A stretch of 64,000 nt of DNA from Dictyobacter aurantiacus (GTDB taxonomy: Bacteria; Chloroflexota; Ktedonobacteria; Ktedonobacterales; Ktedonobacteraceae): NCBI RefSeq assembly GCF_003967515.1, contig NZ_BIFQ01000001.1:1612001-1676000 (forward strand). The letters are read 5' to 3'. Positions within the stretch are counted from its first letter, which is position 1. Each line of letters begins with the position of its first letter. The notes under the pieces were generated by a model, which made no database searches, was not told where the DNA came from, and worked only from the letters and a program-made list of their open reading frames with translations. Positions 32,429-41,332 of this stretch are shown in pieces. Both the position numbers and the translations under genes were made by a program.

Positions 32429-34597
32429 TTACTTAATGCCTGTGGTGATCAGGACAACGACGACAATCGCTAAGACAGCCACACCGCCAAAGAAACCCAG
32501 CATATACGTCTGTACACGACCAGTCTCCACGCGACGGGCGCCAGCACCCAGGCCGGTCACACCACGTGCCACGCCATTGACGATACCATCGACAACGTAG
32601 ACATCGAACAGCTGCGAAAGCTTAGAGACGCCACCCAGGATCAGGTAGTTGGTAATCCAGTTGTACAGGGTATCCATATAGTAGCGGTTATACAGAATGT
32701 TATGCAGCACACGCAGCACAGCGTTCGACTGCACAAACTGGTTAATCTTCACCAGCTCGATGCGGCCATAGACGGCCCAGGCAAAGACCAGGCCAGCCAG
32801 GGACACCACAACACCGATCCAGGTATCCAGGGTTCCCAACAAAGTCGGGATGCTTAAGTTCTGTACAGCCTCGGGGTTGACATTGACATACTGGTAGAAA
32901 CCGGTCCAGTAGCCAGCGATGACGGAGGGGATCACCAGCAGCATCAACGGAATGGTCATGGTCAGGGGAGACTCATGAACCTCACCGGAACCGCGATATG
33001 GACCACCCCACAGACCCATGATCTTACCACCCTTACCACCGAATGCCAGGATGAAGGCACGCAACATATAGAAAGCGGTCAGAGCAGCCGTAATCAGGGT
33101 CAGGGCATAAATCACAGGATGACCATGCTCCAGCGACAGGCCGATAATCTCTTCTTTACTATAGAAGCCAGACATGAAAGGGAAGCCCGAGATAGCCAGT
33201 ACAGCAACCAGCCAGGTGAAGGCGGTGATCGGCATGCGAGTCGCCAGGCCACCCATCAGACGTACATCCTGAACTTCTTTGTGCATGGCATGATGCAGAC
33301 CATGCAGCACGCTACCAGCACCCAGGAAGAGCAAAGCCTTGAAGAAGGCGTGCGTAAAGAGGTGGAACATACCGGGGCCAGGGCCAAACTCAGGACCAGC
33401 CACGCCCAGACCCACGAACATATAGCCCAGCTGGCTGATGGTCGAGAAGGCCAGCACGCGTTTGAAGTCTGACTGCACCATAGCGATCGTAGCAGCGAAG
33501 AAGGCGGTAAACGCGCCGATCGAAGCCACAACATCGAAAGCGAACGCGGGAGCCGCGCTAAAGAGCGGGAAGGTACGGGCGACCATATAGACGCCGGCGG
33601 CGACCATGGTGGCCGCGTGGATCAGCGCGCTCACCGGGGTAGGACCTTCCATAGCGGAGGGCAACCATGTATGCAGGGGGAACTGCGCCGACTTACCGAT
33701 CGCGCCACAGAACACCAGCAGCATCGCCACACCTAACAGGGTGGAATGATACAAAGGATTACCAGAAGTGATGCTCTTCTGAATCTGCGCGAAATCGAAG
33801 GATCCTGTATTCACAAACAGGATCATAATACCGAGGATAAAGCCAACGTCACCGATGCGGTTCATGATAAATGATTGCAGGTTCGCACTGGCAGGCGCGG
33901 GTCGCTGCTCCTCGGGTTTAGCGCGTTTATTGATCCAGAAACCGATCAACAGATAAGAGCTCAAACCGACCAGTTCCCAGCCACAGAAGATCACCAGGAA
34001 GTTCTGGGCGAAAATGATCAGCAACATCGAGAACGCGAACAAAGACAGGTAGGCATAAAAGCGCGCATAACCTGCCGAGTTCTCCATATATCCCTGAGAG
34101 TAAAACTGGACCAGCAATGAGATAGTGGTTACCACCACCAGCATAGCGATGCCCAGGCGGTCCAGGTGAAAGGCGATATCATAATGCAGATTGGCCACAT
34201 TGAGCCAGGTATAAGAAAAGACCGAAGTACCGCTCTGGGGCAAAACGCTCGAAGTCATCGAACTGAACAGCAAGACCCAGGAATACACACAGGCGGCAAG
34301 CATAATCAGCAGCGCGGCATAGGCGCTGGCCTTCGCACCGGCCGAAAGACGAGGAACCTTAGGATCATCGTCATCATCCTCGGCATGCCCGACTCGCTCA
34401 TCTCCATGGGTGCCCTGCGCCTCAACCCCGTGGGGATCGGCATGATCACTGGCATGGTCGCCATGGCCACCAGCATGAGCAGCCGGGGCCGTCTTGGGTC
34501 GGCTCAGCATATCCCATACCCGTGTACCGAAGATGATTACAGCGAAAGCGAGGAGCGGTGCAAACAAGATTGTCCACGATAATTGATACAACAACAT
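32429..34597 (-). CDS. nuoL: NADH-quinone oxidoreductase subunit L with His/Asp-rich insertion
   Basis: 722 aa, longer than the typical 610-680. Core motifs: FCGWELVGLSSYLLIGFW, FPLHTWLPSAMEGPTPVSAL, LAFSTISQLGYMFVGLG, and a C-terminal lateral helix region near IELVKINQFVQSNAVLRVLH. Between helix 1 and helix 2 (about residues 35-80) there is an extra loop with many His, Asp and Gly (GGHGDHASDHADPHG, then EDDDDDPK). This loop is not part of standard NuoL and could bind metal or lie on the outer face. The gene is four bases after nuoK. Confidence 0.94.
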   Translation of the reverse strand: MLLYQLSWTILFAPLLAFAVIIFGTRVWDMLSRPKTAPAAHAGGHGDHASDHADPHGVEAQGTHGDERVGHAEDDDDDPKVPRLSAGAKASAYAALLIMLAACVYSWVLLFSSMTSSVLPQSGTSVFSYTWLNVANLHYDIAFHLDRLGIAMLVVVTTISLLVQFYSQGYMENSAGYARFYAYLSLFAFSMLLIIFAQNFLVIFCGWELVGLSSYLLIGFWINKRAKPEEQRPAPASANLQSFIMNRIGDVGFILGIMILFVNTGSFDFAQIQKSITSGNPLYHSTLLGVAMLLVFCGAIGKSAQFPLHTWLPSAMEGPTPVSALIHAATMVAAGVYMVARTFPLFSAAPAFAFDVVASIGAFTAFFAATIAMVQSDFKRVLAFSTISQLGYMFVGLGVAGPEFGPGPGMFHLFTHAFFKALLFLGAGSVLHGLHHAMHKEVQDVRLMGGLATRMPITAFTWLVAVLAISGFPFMSGFYSKEEIIGLSLEHGHPVIYALTLITAALTAFYMLRAFILAFGGKGGKIMGLWGGPYRGSGEVHESPLTMTIPLMLLVIPSVIAGYWTGFYQYVNVNPEAVQNLSIPTLLGTLDTWIGVVVSLAGLVFAWAVYGRIELVKINQFVQSNAVLRVLHNILYNRYYMDTLYNWITNYLILGGVSKLSQLFDVYVVDGIVNGVARGVTGLGAGARRVETGRVQTYMLGFFGGVAVLAIVVVVLITTGIK

Positions 34598-34601
34598 CTG
34601 A

Positions 34602-34931
34602 TCACCACTTCATCATATCGATCTCGCCAACATCCACCGTAGCACGCTTGCGATAGATGGCAATAATCATTGCCAGTGCAACCGCAGCCTCGGCCGCAGC
34701 AACAGTGATAATGAAAATAGCGAAGATCTGTCCAGTCAACAGCTCTTTATAAGCATTGACGGTATTAAAGTACGAAAAACCAACCATTGTAATATTGACG
34801 GCATTCAGCATAATTTCAATACCCATCAATACGGCAATGGCGTTGCGCTTCGTAATAGCGCCATACAGGCCAATACAAAAAAGCACGGCCCCCAGAACAA
34901 CAAAATGATTAACTGTAAGCTGCATCCCCAT
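34602..34931 (-). CDS. nuoK: NADH-quinone oxidoreductase subunit K
   Basis: 109 aa, three helices; Glu residues within the membrane at GIEIMLNAVNI and VAAAEAAVALAMIIAIYR are the conserved NuoK charge-relay positions. The ATG overlaps the nuoJ stop as TAATG. An in-frame second ATG two codons later is an alternative start (matching MQLTVNHF in other species). Part of the proton pathway arm of complex I. Confidence 0.95.
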   Translation of the reverse strand: MGMQLTVNHFVVLGAVLFCIGLYGAITKRNAIAVLMGIEIMLNAVNITMVGFSYFNTVNAYKELLTGQIFAIFIITVAAAEAAVALAMIIAIYRKRATVDVGEIDMMKW

Positions 34932-35455
34932 TAATCCTCTCTGCCAATGACAATTGCGCCAACAATTGCGACCAGCAACACCAGTGATGCAATTTCAAAC
35001 GGGAGCACATAGCTGTAATTAGTAGGGCTGTACAACAACTGGCCGATGCGCACAACGTTGTTGGGGAGCTGCTTTGCGACCTCTGACGCACTGACAACAT
35101 TTTTTACAGCGTGCTGGCTCGTATTCACCGCATAGATGATCGCCACGCCAACGGCGGCACAGATCACAGCAGCCACAGGCCATAACCGATTGGTCGGATT
35201 GGTCTGTGTACGTCCTGTAATGCGCGTCAACATCAGCGCGAACAGGATCAAAATCGTTACCGCACCTACATAGATGAGGATTTGCACAATAGCAATAAAT
35301 TCTGCACTGAGCAGGACATAAATACCGGCGGCCATGGCGAAGACCATAACCAGAGCCAGAGCGCTATGCACAATATTACGAAGCCCCACCACCAGCAATG
35401 CGGCACCCACCAGGATCACGGCGAAGATCCAGAATAAGAGGGTGGCTAAATCCAT
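34931..35455 (-). CDS. nuoJ: NADH-quinone oxidoreductase subunit J
   Basis: 174 aa, five helices, with VLLSAEFIAIVQILIYVGAV and LILFALMLT typical of NuoJ. ATG with GGAGGT upstream. It is the first gene of the nuoJKLMN unit; no nuoA-I gene lies upstream (35456-35912 is intergenic), so the hydrophilic and quinone-site subunits must be encoded elsewhere. Confidence 0.94.
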   Translation of the reverse strand: MDLATLLFWIFAVILVGAALLVVGLRNIVHSALALVMVFAMAAGIYVLLSAEFIAIVQILIYVGAVTILILFALMLTRITGRTQTNPTNRLWPVAAVICAAVGVAIIYAVNTSQHAVKNVVSASEVAKQLPNNVVRIGQLLYSPTNYSYVLPFEIASLVLLVAIVGAIVIGRED

Positions 35456-35859
35456 AAAAAAACATACCTCCGGATTATATCAGATATTATTGGATCGTAA
35501 TTTCAGACTCAAACCAGAGGGAGAAGATTACACATCCTTACATTGGTTAATTCTGCTAATTGTATTGTATCTCATTCTACGACGCCCCGGGCATGACAAG
35601 ATAAGCCTATGTCCTAAATGGGGGGATAGAACGCGTGCATAGTCCCTTTGGGATTCTAACAAAACCTGAGACTGGTGACAAGGGGAAAAAAGTTCCATTG
35701 CGCCACCATTAGTCAGACAATCAGCACCTTCTCCAATTACCCGTTGCTTACGCTATCCCTGCCATTTGTAAAAATAACTCTACAATAGCAAGATATCAAA
35801 TAGGCTACCATCATACCTACTAAATAGCGGTACACGACACGTAAATGAACCAGGTGTGC

Positions 35860-35865
35860 TATAAT
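35860..35865 (+). promoter_or_regulatory. Likely -10 box for the pseudokinase gene
   Basis: TATAAT about 47 bp before the ATG, with no strong -35 at the correct distance. The rest of 35456-35912 holds only the divergent nuoJ leader and nothing else recognised. Confidence 0.4.
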
Positions 35866-35912
35866 TTGTCGTAAACATACATAGTTTCATTTTAAAAGGG
35901 CGTAATTGTGGC

Positions 35913-38222
35913 ATGAGCTTAACACATACATCTCTCGATCAAACTCAACCTGATATAGTACGATGCAAACGTTGCAATGCGGAACTGCCACCGTCGGCAA
36001 CTTTTTGCGGACGATGTGGTGAGCGCGTCGAGAAACAGGGAGGCGATAAGTCATCTCCCAAAAACGCCGACATCACTGATCGCTATCGTATCACTTCATT
36101 GCTGCGGCGACAAGCTCCAGCGCAGGTCTTAATGGCCATTGATACACAGCAGCAACGCCCGGTCATCATCCATGATATTGATATCAGTTCACTTGACGAG
36201 GAACATCGAGCCCTGGCTATCGCGGCGTTACAAAATGAATACGACGTGCTGCGCCGGCAACGTATTCCAGCGGTGACACCGCTGGTCGATCTACGCTATT
36301 TCAATGGACATCTATACGTCATCTCCGGATGGCCATTCGCGCTGGTCAGCAAAAACGGCACCAGCAACACTTCGCAGCTACGGATCTCAACCCTGCAAGA
36401 TATCCTGCAAAGTGGTATTGGCCTGCCCGATGAGCAGACAGCCATCGCCTGGGTCTATCGCCTGAGCCGGGCGCTTGAGCAGCTACACCGCTCGGAGATC
36501 CTACTCGGGCAGATCGATCCCCAGACTATCCTGGTCAGTCAGCATGACTATAGTGGAGAGCCACTCCTCATCATCGCCTGGATACCTGATCTGCTACGCG
36601 AACTCATTCCCCAGCCATTGAACCATGCCAATCCTTCTCCGTTTTGCGCACCAGAGGTACTGCTGGGCGATATTGAGCCGCGTTCAGATATCTACAGCCT
36701 GGGCGCCATTCTCTATCTGTTATTGACAGGCATTACACCCGATGATGCCAATAAACGCCGTCACCGTCCACTGCCATCGTTGCGCGATCTGGATGCGCGC
36801 AGCAATAGCACATTAGATATGACGGTCATGCAGGCCCTGGCCATGGAGCGAGAGCTACGCTATCAAAGTGCCAGCGAATTCACAGAAACGCTGCAGCGCT
36901 TCCTACCCCGACCCACCATCAATCGCTCAGGCGATCCCAATAGCCCGCAAGCCAGCAATGAGAAAAGTGCTCTGTCGAGCGCGCCTAACATGGCCGATAA
37001 TAAAAGTGACACAGATAATGAGGTAGCGGACACCGAGGAAGCGGATGATAAGACCATTTCGATGATCCCGCTTCAGGCCCGCATGGCCCGGCGCTACCTG
37101 TCCAGGATCAAAACAAGCAATCTGAGCCTGGCAGAAGTATCAACCGGGGAGGTGCCAGTGGAAAAAGGCGCGGCACAACAGAGACAGTTCCAGGTGGACC
37201 AATCTACACAACAACATGATGAGAAACCACTTGCCGAGGAGCCCGAGGTTATGAATACAGGTACAGTAGAAGAAGAACAGGCAGTGGAGTCCGCAGGCAC
37301 TGAAATCGCCCACGACCCACAGAACACCACGCCTGATGTCAGCCAGAGCGAACAGAATCTACAAGGCGAGGCCGCCGCGCCAGACCAGAATGAATGGGGG
37401 GCGCAAGAAGGTATCCCCGCCGGGGAACAGCATATCCAAACGGCGAACGAAATACCACCCCAGGATATCTCCCAGATGTCGACGATTCTGATTAAAAAAG
37501 ACTCACTTAGCGCGGAACTGATAGCGCAGGCCGCGCTGGTGGATCACCCGGTTGATAATGAGCAGGCCAGCAATACCGAACAGGCGCAACATAGTGAAGA
37601 GGCAATGCACGAGCATAAAGACTCCTCGCTGACACACTTGAAGAATATCATCACCGGTTCTCTACCAGCATTGCCCAAACTGCATATACCCAAAACGCCG
37701 TTGCTGAGTAGGGAAAGCACGGGGGATCTCAAGGGACAGGCTGACGATTCATTGCTGAAGCGGGTCCAGCGTTTCATCCTGGGCGAACCTCAGCAGAACA
37801 CATCTGCGGCGGCCTTGATTGAGACGCCGATGCGTGTCCAACCTAACCAGGGCTACTCCATTCGCGTCAACGTCCTGGGACGCGATAAGACTAACGGTGA
37901 TCAGATAAGTGGTGGATTGAGCGCCCTTGGCGAAGGGGAAACGGTTCATATCGAGGTCCGTTCAGCGCTCTATCAGAACTACGCCTATATTGTCCAGCAG
38001 GCCGACGTCACCATACCAGGAACCGGCTATGTCGCCGAAGTCACAATGCCCATGCAGGCCCTCAGCAGCGGACCAAGCGGTAGACGCGAACGCCTGCATA
38101 TCTTCTTTATGGATGACAATCGCAGCCCTCTGTATGAAAAACCTTTTGTCATCGAGCTGTTCGTCTCCCACCTCGTCCAGAGTGGCCGCGAAGGACATAA
38201 TGTGCTGTCAATACCGTTATAG
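35913..38222 (+). CDS. Zinc-ribbon protein with Ser/Thr pseudokinase domain
   Basis: 769 aa, soluble. The N-terminus is a zinc ribbon (CKRCNAELPPSATFCGRCG, residues about 18-36). Residues about 50-330 have a protein-kinase fold outline: DRYRITSLLRR, then PFCAPEVLLGDIEPRSDIYS-LGAILYLLLTG matches the APE motif and helix F. The catalytic parts are lost: the VAIK Lys is replaced (VIIHDID), the HRD loop reads LLGQIDPQTILV, and DFG reads IAWIPD. It should therefore not phosphorylate. A long acidic, Gln/Glu-rich disordered linker (about 340-600) leads to a beta-rich C-terminal domain (about 620-769; RVQPNQGYSIRVNVLGRD, HIFFMDDNRSPLYEKPFV). The role is perhaps a scaffold or signalling platform. Confidence 0.7.
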   Translation: MSLTHTSLDQTQPDIVRCKRCNAELPPSATFCGRCGERVEKQGGDKSSPKNADITDRYRITSLLRRQAPAQVLMAIDTQQQRPVIIHDIDISSLDEEHRALAIAALQNEYDVLRRQRIPAVTPLVDLRYFNGHLYVISGWPFALVSKNGTSNTSQLRISTLQDILQSGIGLPDEQTAIAWVYRLSRALEQLHRSEILLGQIDPQTILVSQHDYSGEPLLIIAWIPDLLRELIPQPLNHANPSPFCAPEVLLGDIEPRSDIYSLGAILYLLLTGITPDDANKRRHRPLPSLRDLDARSNSTLDMTVMQALAMERELRYQSASEFTETLQRFLPRPTINRSGDPNSPQASNEKSALSSAPNMADNKSDTDNEVADTEEADDKTISMIPLQARMARRYLSRIKTSNLSLAEVSTGEVPVEKGAAQQRQFQVDQSTQQHDEKPLAEEPEVMNTGTVEEEQAVESAGTEIAHDPQNTTPDVSQSEQNLQGEAAAPDQNEWGAQEGIPAGEQHIQTANEIPPQDISQMSTILIKKDSLSAELIAQAALVDHPVDNEQASNTEQAQHSEEAMHEHKDSSLTHLKNIITGSLPALPKLHIPKTPLLSRESTGDLKGQADDSLLKRVQRFILGEPQQNTSAAALIETPMRVQPNQGYSIRVNVLGRDKTNGDQISGGLSALGEGETVHIEVRSALYQNYAYIVQQADVTIPGTGYVAEVTMPMQALSSGPSGRRERLHIFFMDDNRSPLYEKPFVIELFVSHLVQSGREGHNVLSIPL

Positions 38223-38260
38223 GTGGGAAGTTTCCCGCCTATAACGGTATTGACAGCACA
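38201..38260. terminator. Palindromic terminator containing the pseudokinase stop codon
   Basis: TGTGCTGTCAATACCGTTAT and on to 38229 pairs with 38232-38260 (29-bp arms, one wobble). The last seven codons and the stop of the gene form one arm. Confidence 0.7.
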
Positions 38261-38273
38261 GGTGTTCCTGTTT

Positions 38274-38348
38274 TAATGAAGATATGGAGAGGGGACCTGT
38301 GTGGTGTGCAGTGCACACCACACAGGTCCCCTCTCCATATCTTCATTA
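38274..38348. terminator. 37-bp perfect palindrome before the antiporter gene end
   Basis: 38274-38310 is exactly complementary to 38312-38348 with a single-base centre. It lies nine bases from the stop codon of the convergent antiporter gene. The outer arm AATGAAGATATGG has no T-run, so it may be a structural or processing element as well as a terminator. Confidence 0.7.
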
Positions 38349-38356
38349 TTAATTTC

Positions 38357-39793
38357 TTATCCAGGGATGACGGGTGAGTTTCCGAATAGGAAGATAGTTC
38401 CACCCATCATGGCATAGAGCAGTATCATCAGCAGGCCCTCAAGCCAGACCAGTTCGCCGTCTTTGGTGACTTCGCTGAAAAGGAAGGTGGCCAGGGCGAG
38501 TACAGCCAGCTCAACCAGGCTAAAGATCAGGTCGAGACGGTGCGGCATAAAGAGGCTGACCAGGACCAGGATGGGGGCCATCAGCAAAGCGATCTGGATC
38601 GATGAGCCTGCTGAGGCCGACAAAACCATTTCCATGCGCTTATCCAGGGCCATAGAGATGGTATTGAAGTATTCTGGCAGACCACCAATCAATGGAATAA
38701 AGATCAGGCCTACAAAGGCGGCGTTCCAGTGCAGCACCGCCGTCATCGGTTCAATCGTCCCCACCAGAATCTCTGAAATGATGGCGACACCAACAGTTGC
38801 CAGGATCAGCAGGAGCAGACTTCTCCACAAAGGAACCTGTTTGGTCTCTTCATCTGGCTTCTTCTCCTCGGTAGCAGGCTGTGCCTGATTCCGCTTAAGA
38901 GTCAGGGACGATTCTAGCAGATGGCTCTTCGAGGCGTTTTTTCCATTGGTAGCGCCTGACGCGTTGCTCTGCTCCGCGACCACTCCGGTGCCATCTTGTG
39001 CTTTGTCCTGCTCCGCCACCGCTCCGGTGGCTCCGGCGGCTTTTCCTGTCTCATGGGCAACGATCGCATCAACGGTGCCATCGATGCGCCGCAGCACGCC
39101 GCTCTTACCCGCAACCTGGCTCTGTGCCAGATGCTGGCGATAGGCAAGCAGGCGCATGATAGCGGCCGCCGAACGTGCGCCCACCAGCGGATCAATCTCC
39201 ACCTCGTTCTCTTGAGGTTTATCACCCAGGCGGAAAACGCTGAACAGGATCGACGCGACATAACCGATCAATAGCATAACAGCGATCGCGTCCGACAGCA
39301 TCACACCGCGCTCAGCAACCATCGATTGATTGGCACGTGTCGCAAAGATTTCAGCGATCGTGGGCAACAACAGACCACCGATCGAGAGCGCCAGTAAAGA
39401 TGCGTACTGGCTGGCGGGACGCGTCTCAAAACGCAAGCGACCATTTTTAAAGCCACCGACACAGACGGCGACCCCAAAGACCAGCAAGAGATTTCCAAGT
39501 ACGGTACCGATAATGGTGGCGCTAACCACATCGACCAGGCCCTTGGTAAGCGAGATAATACCGATAATAAGTTCGGTCGCATTGCCAAATGTCGCGAACA
39601 ACAGACCACCAATGCGCTCACCTGTATGTTCCGCCACCTCTTCCACCGATTGACCAATCAGAGCGGCCAGGGGGACAATGCCCAGGGCAGCAATCACAAA
39701 AAGCATCCATGAAGGGATATGTATAAAGGGAACATATTCAAGCACAACAGCCAGAACAGCAAAGATCAATAAGAAATATAACCAGCGCGGCAT
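38357..39793 (-). CDS. Calcium/cation-proton antiporter, CAX type (CaCA superfamily)
   Basis: 478 aa with about eleven helices in two inverted halves. The alpha-1 repeat shows GLLFATFGNATELIIGIISL; the alpha-2 repeat shows GGLPEYFNTISMALDKRMEM followed by SASAGSSIQIALLMAPILVL. Both are the ion-binding regions of the CAX family, which exports Ca2+ or other divalent cations in exchange for protons. A long charged cytoplasmic loop (about residues 210-330, Ala/Gly/Lys rich, with three AxGATGxVAEQ-type units) joins the halves and is longer than usual. The second repeat has Pro-Glu instead of the usual Asn-Ala-Glu. Confidence 0.85.
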   Translation of the reverse strand: MPRWLYFLLIFAVLAVVLEYVPFIHIPSWMLFVIAALGIVPLAALIGQSVEEVAEHTGERIGGLLFATFGNATELIIGIISLTKGLVDVVSATIIGTVLGNLLLVFGVAVCVGGFKNGRLRFETRPASQYASLLALSIGGLLLPTIAEIFATRANQSMVAERGVMLSDAIAVMLLIGYVASILFSVFRLGDKPQENEVEIDPLVGARSAAAIMRLLAYRQHLAQSQVAGKSGVLRRIDGTVDAIVAHETGKAAGATGAVAEQDKAQDGTGVVAEQSNASGATNGKNASKSHLLESSLTLKRNQAQPATEEKKPDEETKQVPLWRSLLLLILATVGVAIISEILVGTIEPMTAVLHWNAAFVGLIFIPLIGGLPEYFNTISMALDKRMEMVLSASAGSSIQIALLMAPILVLVSLFMPHRLDLIFSLVELAVLALATFLFSEVTKDGELVWLEGLLMILLYAMMGGTIFLFGNSPVIPG

Positions 39794-39866
39794 TCCATTC
39801 CTCCCAAATTATCCTGGATAGAAATCCATACGTTGTATACGCACGGTCAAGCAGTAGAGTTACAGC

Positions 39867-39909
39867 CGCCCGGTTGGTCATGCTGTTTTTCAGCATGACC
39901 AACCGGGCG
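39867..39909. terminator. 19-bp hairpin with T5 loop
   Basis: CGCCCGGTTGGTCATGCTG (39867-39885) pairs perfectly with 39891-39909 around TTTTT. It is intergenic, upstream of the antiporter gene and next to family A elements. Confidence 0.5.
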
Positions 39910-39959
39910 TGGGGACGCCTGCGTTCCCCATTATTTTTTCTTTAAAGCGTATCAGACTC

Positions 39960-40270
39960 TCGTCACTCTGCGGGCGCGTGGTCGCCCCCGCACGCGCGGC
40001 CGCTACGCGGCCGCACTGGTTTTGTGTGTTCGTGCATGGGGCGCGCTGATGCGCGCCCCATGCACGAACACACAACGGAATTCTGAGCACCGAAGGTGCA
40101 AAAAACCATGCAGGCTGCAGGCCATCATCATGAGAGTCAGACACTCTCTTATATGCAAGTGCAACAAAGGCGCAGATGCAAGTGCAACAAAGGCTCAGAT
40201 TCGCCTTTGTTGCACTTGCATATAAAACAGGTGCGGCCGCGTAGCGGCCGCCCGTGCGGGGGCGCTCATG
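39960..40270. repeat. Two family A elements in opposite orientation (A8 and A9)
   Basis: A8: GC box CCCCCGCACGCGCGG-CCGC-TAC-GCGGCCGCACTGG, then palindrome 40022-40046 with 40051-40075 (25 bp, centre TGAT). A9: palindrome 40150-40172 with 40202-40224 (23 bp), then the GC box in reverse orientation (GTGCGGCCGCGTAGCGGCCG, 40231-40250, then CCCGTGCGGGGGCGCTCATG). A GAGAGTCAGACACTCTC motif (about 40132-40148) lies between. The loop of A9 holds a second direct copy of its left arm. No gene is seen in 39794-40436. Confidence 0.85.
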
Positions 40271-40436
40271 TTCGCAAACATAAGGAGAGTAAGACCTATT
40301 TATAGGCTAAAACACCACAGCTGGTGGTCCAACCACTGACAACTCTTGTCAGAAGTAGTAAACTTTTGCCATACTTTCAATGGGGAAACAAATCTCAAGC
40401 ATTGTCCTTACAAATTACTTAATAAGGGTTTTTCTG

Positions 40437-41276
40437 ATGAAACGTAGTTTATTAGCCAGGCTGCGCTCAAATGGCATCTATTACATTATTGCCGGCCTGC
40501 TTTTGCTGTTAGTCATACCGCTCTACCAGGTCCTCTTCCTGGGACCCACGGGCTTTAGCGCCGCGCTAGACGCCACCGGCCTGGGACGCTACACAGCCTA
40601 CCTGGCCTGGATCAGTAGCCATAGCCTGCCGTTCTTGATCTATCGCGCGCTCTTGCTATGCGCCTTTTTGCTGCTGATATCATTTCCGTTTAACCTGAAT
40701 CGCATTATTGTCGCCCAGGAATTGATGGCGCAACAGGAACGCGAGGAGGAAGAGCGCCGGACCGAGACAGAACAGGCTGATACCGCCGATAGCGAGGAAG
40801 AAGAGGAGGAGGATGGACTGCCAGCATATCCATGGCGTGGTAAAGGATTCGTTGTGCTGGCGGCCTGGCTGGGTGTAGTCGGGCTCTCGATTTATTTACT
40901 GGGTACCGCGGCCAGCAGCATCTACTTCATCCTGGTTGCCAGCAGCACTGGAGCCGCCCTCCAAAATAGCATCACAACCATCGCGCCCATATTTTCCATC
41001 ATCACCAATGTACTGGGCACCGGTCTGCTGGGATTAGGCTGTCTGTTCTTTGGCGCCATGATCGCGCGCACCGGCAAGAATCTCTGGCCGGGAGCCTGGG
41101 TCGCCTTTGGCTACGCCTCGCTCTTCATCGGAGCCATGCTCTCTATCAGTGCGGTAGCCGTGCTTAGCGCCGCGGGCAGCGGTCAGAGTACCCTGACGAC
41201 CATCGCCACCCTGCTCTTCGCGATCTGGATTATCTGGCTGGGAGCCATGCTGGTGCGCCTGAAGCCGGAACCGTAA
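40437..41276 (+). CDS. Multi-pass membrane protein of unknown function
   Basis: 279 aa from the ATG at 40437 (AAGGG nine bases upstream; an earlier in-frame ATG at 40380 lacks a ribosome site). Helices: YYIIAGLLLLLVIPLYQVLF, SLPFLIYRALLLCAFLLLIS, GFVVLAAWLGVVGLSIYLLG, IITNVLGTGLLGLGCLFFGA, AFGYASLFIGAMLSISAVAV and TLLFAIWIIWLGAML. Between helices 2 and 3 lies a cytoplasmic acidic stretch (EREEEERRTE, SEEEEEEDG). I recognise no family. The Rieske oxygenase gene starts 57 bp downstream in the same direction and may be co-transcribed. Confidence 0.65.
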   Translation: MKRSLLARLRSNGIYYIIAGLLLLLVIPLYQVLFLGPTGFSAALDATGLGRYTAYLAWISSHSLPFLIYRALLLCAFLLLISFPFNLNRIIVAQELMAQQEREEEERRTETEQADTADSEEEEEEDGLPAYPWRGKGFVVLAAWLGVVGLSIYLLGTAASSIYFILVASSTGAALQNSITTIAPIFSIITNVLGTGLLGLGCLFFGAMIARTGKNLWPGAWVAFGYASLFIGAMLSISAVAVLSAAGSGQSTLTTIATLLFAIWIIWLGAMLVRLKPEP

Positions 41277-41332
41277 ATTCGTAAATTAATCGGACGCGAA
41301 GTCCGAACTTATGGAAGAAGGGGATTTTATTT

